Source: UBA4416 sp040387555 (GTDB taxonomy: Bacteria; Bacteroidota; Bacteroidia; B-17B0; Aurantibacillaceae). Taken from it: a stretch of 64,000 bases of DNA. The stretch is from assembly GCA_040387555.1 (NCBI GenBank), contig JAZKDO010000002.1:186001-250000 (forward strand), written 5' to 3'. Position 1 is the first letter of the stretch, and the number at the start of each line of letters is the position of its first letter. This document shows, in pieces, positions 61,604 to 64,000 of this stretch. The translations under genes were made by a program, and so were the position numbers. The notes beneath the pieces are model-generated. The model saw nothing but the letters and a program-made list of their open reading frames with translations, was not told the DNA's origin and searched no databases.

Positions 61604-63088
61604 GTGTCAAACCCGCTTAAAAAACTTGCATCTCAAACAGTCGTTTATGGCCTCGCAAGCATATTGCCCAGGGTAATTACTTTTTTATTCTCTTTCATTC
61701 TTACTTATCTGTTTAAAAAACCTTCCGAACTTTCTGCTAATACAGAGTATTACGCTTACATTAGTTTTGTAAATATTTTATTTACCTACGGAATAGAAAC
61801 TGCTTTTTTTAACTTCTCTAATAAGTCGGAAAATAAAAACCTTGTGTATTCTACCGCTTTAATTTCCCTGGTATGCAGCAGTATTGGTTTGTCTTTTTTA
61901 TTTATTTTATTTTCAGGCTCTATAGCCGCATTCATTAAAGATCCTGATCATTCTATTTTTGTGATTTGGTGCGTCTTGATTGTAGCTACCGATGCGATCA
62001 TGGCAATTCCTTTCGCGCGAATGCGATTAAACAATCAGCCCAAACGTTTTGCGGCCTTAAAATTACTGAACGTTACTATTTTTATTCTGGTTAGTGTGTT
62101 TTACTTCTATATCTGTAAACCGGCTTTTTATAATGAACCTGCATCTCTATTTGCTTCATTTTATAATCCTGATATAGGTGTTGGATATACTTTCCTTGCG
62201 GGCTTAATTGCGAATATCGCTTGTCTTTTATTTTTATCAAAAGAATTCCTGGGAATTGAATATGTTTTTGATAAGGAGCTTTGGAAGCAAATGTTGTCTT
62301 ACGCGTGGCCTTTATTAATTTTAGGCTTTGCAGGAATGATCAATGAAACCTTTGACCGTTTTATATTAAAATATTTATTGCCGGAAAATGTTGCCAAAAC
62401 GGAACTGGGTATTTACGGAGCCTGTTACCGCATCGCCATGTTAATGACAATTTTCACCACTGCTTTTAAATACGCTGCAGAGCCATTTTTTTTCAACCAG
62501 GCAAAACAGACAGACTCTAAAAAGCTAAATGCCCTGGTAATGAAATATTATGTATTGTTCTGCCTCTTCATTTTTTTAGGTACTATGATGAATTTACCAT
62601 GGTTGCAAAGAGCTGTGAGTGAAGAATACAGGACTGGTTTAGGCGTCGTTCCTATTTTACTTCTTGCTAATTTGTGCGTTGGTGTCTATTGGAATTTATC
62701 AATTTGGTTTAAGTTAACGGGTCAAACCAAGTTTGGAGCTGTTATTACTATATTGGGTGCGGTTGTAACTTTAGCTATTAATTTCCTTGGTATTCCTGAA
62801 TTTGGCTACATGGCTTGCGCTTGGGCAACACTCGCCTCCTATAGTATAATGATGATAGCTTCCTATATATTGGGCCAAAAATACTATCCTATAAAATATA
62901 ATCTAAGAAGTGTTTTTGTATTCACATTTTTTGCACTTGGTTTTTATTTTATCTCTACGCTTTACTCCGACATGGAAAACATAGTGCTTAAGTTAATATT
63001 CAATAATATCTTGCTTGGGGTTTTTGCATTTATATTTTATAAATTAGAATTTGATAATTTAAAAAAACTGAAACATTTAGAATCATGA
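61604..63088 (+). CDS. Polysaccharide flippase (Wzx/MATE-like)
   Basis: The 494-residue membrane protein has about 14 helices and an oligosaccharide-flippase-type N-terminus (KLASQTVVYGLASILPRVITFLFSFIL). It would move undecaprenyl-linked glycans across the inner membrane for surface-polysaccharide or LPS assembly. The start is a GTG at 61604. Its end overlaps dut by four bases. It is near rfaE2 and the flippase-like gene, a small envelope-glycan group. Confidence 0.85.
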   Translation: MSNPLKKLASQTVVYGLASILPRVITFLFSFILTYLFKKPSELSANTEYYAYISFVNILFTYGIETAFFNFSNKSENKNLVYSTALISLVCSSIGLSFLFILFSGSIAAFIKDPDHSIFVIWCVLIVATDAIMAIPFARMRLNNQPKRFAALKLLNVTIFILVSVFYFYICKPAFYNEPASLFASFYNPDIGVGYTFLAGLIANIACLLFLSKEFLGIEYVFDKELWKQMLSYAWPLLILGFAGMINETFDRFILKYLLPENVAKTELGIYGACYRIAMLMTIFTTAFKYAAEPFFFNQAKQTDSKKLNALVMKYYVLFCLFIFLGTMMNLPWLQRAVSEEYRTGLGVVPILLLANLCVGVYWNLSIWFKLTGQTKFGAVITILGAVVTLAINFLGIPEFGYMACAWATLASYSIMMIASYILGQKYYPIKYNLRSVFVFTFFALGFYFISTLYSDMENIVLKLIFNNILLGVFAFIFYKLEFDNLKKLKHLES

Positions 63089-63519
63089 CCATACGAGTTG
63101 TAAATCAATCCAAACACGAATTGCCCCAATACGCTACAGAGTTTTCAGCAGGGCTTGACCTAAGAGCAAACATTGATACTCTAATTGAATTAAAACCATT
63201 GGAAAGAATGTTGGTGCCTACAGGTTTGTTTATTGAACTACAGAAAGGGTATGAAGCACAAATTCGTCCACGTAGTGGGTTGGCTTTCAAAAACGGTATT
63301 ACCGTTTTAAATTCTCCGGGAACCATCGATGCCGATTACCGCGGTGAAATAAAAGTGTTATTAGTAAATTTATCAAATTCCACATTTGTTATTAATGACG
63401 GAGAGCGGGTTGCACAGATGGTGATTGCTAAACACGAGCAGATTTCTTGGGAACGAACAGAATCGCTGGATGAAACGCAACGTGGTGCTGGTGGTTTTGG
63501 GCATACTGGGACTAAATAA
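63085..63519 (+). CDS. dut: Deoxyuridine 5'-triphosphate nucleotidohydrolase (dUTPase)
   Basis: The 144-residue trimeric enzyme cuts dUTP to dUMP and pyrophosphate. The five motifs are all visible: AGLDLRA (1), PRSGLAFKNG (2), GTIDADYRGEI (3), RVAQMVI (4) and the C-terminal GAGGFGHTG (5). It overlaps the polysaccharide flippase gene by four bases and is followed by a repeat-like stretch. Confidence 0.97.
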   Translation: MTIRVVNQSKHELPQYATEFSAGLDLRANIDTLIELKPLERMLVPTGLFIELQKGYEAQIRPRSGLAFKNGITVLNSPGTIDADYRGEIKVLLVNLSNSTFVINDGERVAQMVIAKHEQISWERTESLDETQRGAGGFGHTGTK

Positions 63520-63530
63520 TACGTACAAAG

Positions 63531-63656
63531 ATTTCTCGCAGAGTTACGCAGATAAAAAACGGAGAAGCTCGCAGAAAATAAATAACAACCGCTTTTCTTC
63601 GTGATAATTTCGGCGCACCACTGCGTCGCAGTCTGCGTTCATCTGCGAAAAGTTAA
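63531..63656. repeat. Intergenic repeat-like element
   Basis: The sequence carries several CGCAGA-type copies (CTCGCAGAGTTACGCAGA, CTCGCAGAAAA) on the left and the reverse pattern (CTGCGTTCATCTGCG) on the right. Direct and inverted CGCAG units of this kind are common intergenic repeats in Bacteroidota from my recollection. Not coding. Confidence 0.45.
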
Positions 63657-63658
63657 CA

Positions 63659-64000
63659 TCAAATACTCTTCTTTAATCTCTCAACAATTTCCAATACGGC
63701 TGGGCAAACTAAAGTGTTCCTATAAGTAAGATCCAGAATTTGTTCCATGCGTTTTCGATCAGTATGAGGGAATTCCCTGCAGGCATTTGGCCTTGCTTCA
63801 TATACGGAACAATAATTGTCCGCCCCTAAAAATGGACATGGAGCTTTTTGAAGCACATAGTCTTTGTCTTCATCAATCTGTAAATACTTGTCTATAAACT
63901 CACCTGGTTTTACTCTGAAATGTTTAGCCAGACGGTCAATGTCGCGATTGTAGAAAATCGGCGAAGTTGTTTTACAACAATTGGCGCAGGCAAGACAATT
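63659..64000 (-). CDS. YkgJ-family cysteine-cluster protein (partial, runs off window)
   Basis: The frame runs to the window edge and encodes the last 113 codons. It has the cluster CLACANCC at the edge, then CPFLGADNYCSVYEARPNACREFP, the family's pattern of Cys for metal or Fe-S binding (YkgJ, CxxCxxCC type). The N-terminal residues are outside the window. The reading frame starts exactly at the last base, so this is probably a longer protein. Function unknown; perhaps a metal-binding oxidoreductase-like protein. Confidence 0.85.
   Translation of the reverse strand, partial: NCLACANCCKTTSPIFYNRDIDRLAKHFRVKPGEFIDKYLQIDEDKDYVLQKAPCPFLGADNYCSVYEARPNACREFPHTDRKRMEQILDLTYRNTLVCPAVLEIVERLKKSI

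Noticed and set aside
1..64000. CRISPR arrays, insertion sequences, prophage genes or rRNA
   Set aside because: No array of regularly spaced repeats, no transposase or integrase motif, and no rRNA sequence were noticed. The only RNA gene found is tRNA-Val.

Overview
The window comes from a low-GC (roughly 35-38% by eye) member of the Bacteroidota. The evidence is: type A C-terminal sorting domains of the type IX secretion system (T9SS) on several large exported proteins, a TonB-dependent receptor with a carboxypeptidase-like N-terminal domain, promoters of the TTTG-N18/20-TAnnTTTG type, weak or absent Shine-Dalgarno sequences, and several Bacteroidota-typical families (DUF4286, DUF4142, DUF4956, dipeptidyl peptidase IV, M1 lipoprotein aminopeptidase). 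I cannot place it to genus.

Layout. 0-9.7 kb: a cut-off exported protein, exonuclease III, an oligopeptide-binding lipoprotein, a small P-loop kinase, a TonB-dependent receptor with a small membrane partner, a DUF4142 lipoprotein and a secreted beta-helix protein. 10.0-13.8 kb: a four-gene minus-strand operon kaiC-kaiB-kaiB-PAS, a clock-like KaiC/KaiB module without KaiA and without a kinase. 14.1-15.4 kb: an orphan gene of unlike base composition, a structured intergenic stretch and tRNA-Val(TAC). 15.4-20.2 kb: DUF4956, VTC/polyphosphate-polymerase-like domain, MORN/YD-like and repeat-bearing T9SS genes, then DUF2490 and a small lipoprotein. 20.3-22.8 kb: a small exported protein, a SulP anion transporter and a beta-carbonic anhydrase. 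22.8-27.6 kb: a decayed lamin-tail/T9SS gene, rsmA (ksgA), DUF4286, a TPR protein and a lipoprotein, running from one clear promoter. 27.8-33.5 kb: an ABC-type permease, small membrane proteins, a zinc-ribbon protein and RecQ.

33.7-42.3 kb is the most unusual block: a tightly overlapping operon with an outer-membrane-factor protein fused to a GH18-like domain, a membrane-fusion (HlyD-like) protein, a protein with pseudo-receiver, multi-zinc-ribbon (TackOD1-like) and degenerate GGDEF-like regions, a processive family-2 glycosyltransferase, and a CotH/lamin-tail/T9SS protein. This has the parts of an envelope-spanning exopolysaccharide synthesis and export machine.

42.4-64 kb: leucyl aminopeptidase, an exported unknown, pdxA, pepT, a 2261-residue secreted M4 metalloprotease with nested duplicated modules, dipeptidyl peptidase IV, an M1 aminopeptidase, panD, a flippase-like membrane protein, rfaE2, a polysaccharide flippase, dut and a cut-off YkgJ-type cysteine-cluster protein. 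Together with the peptide-binding lipoprotein at 1.3 kb, the many peptidases suggest a heterotroph that digests and imports protein. The two candidate undescribed systems are the TackOD1/GT2/outer-membrane-factor-GH operon and the KaiA-less Kai operon ending in a PAS-only protein.
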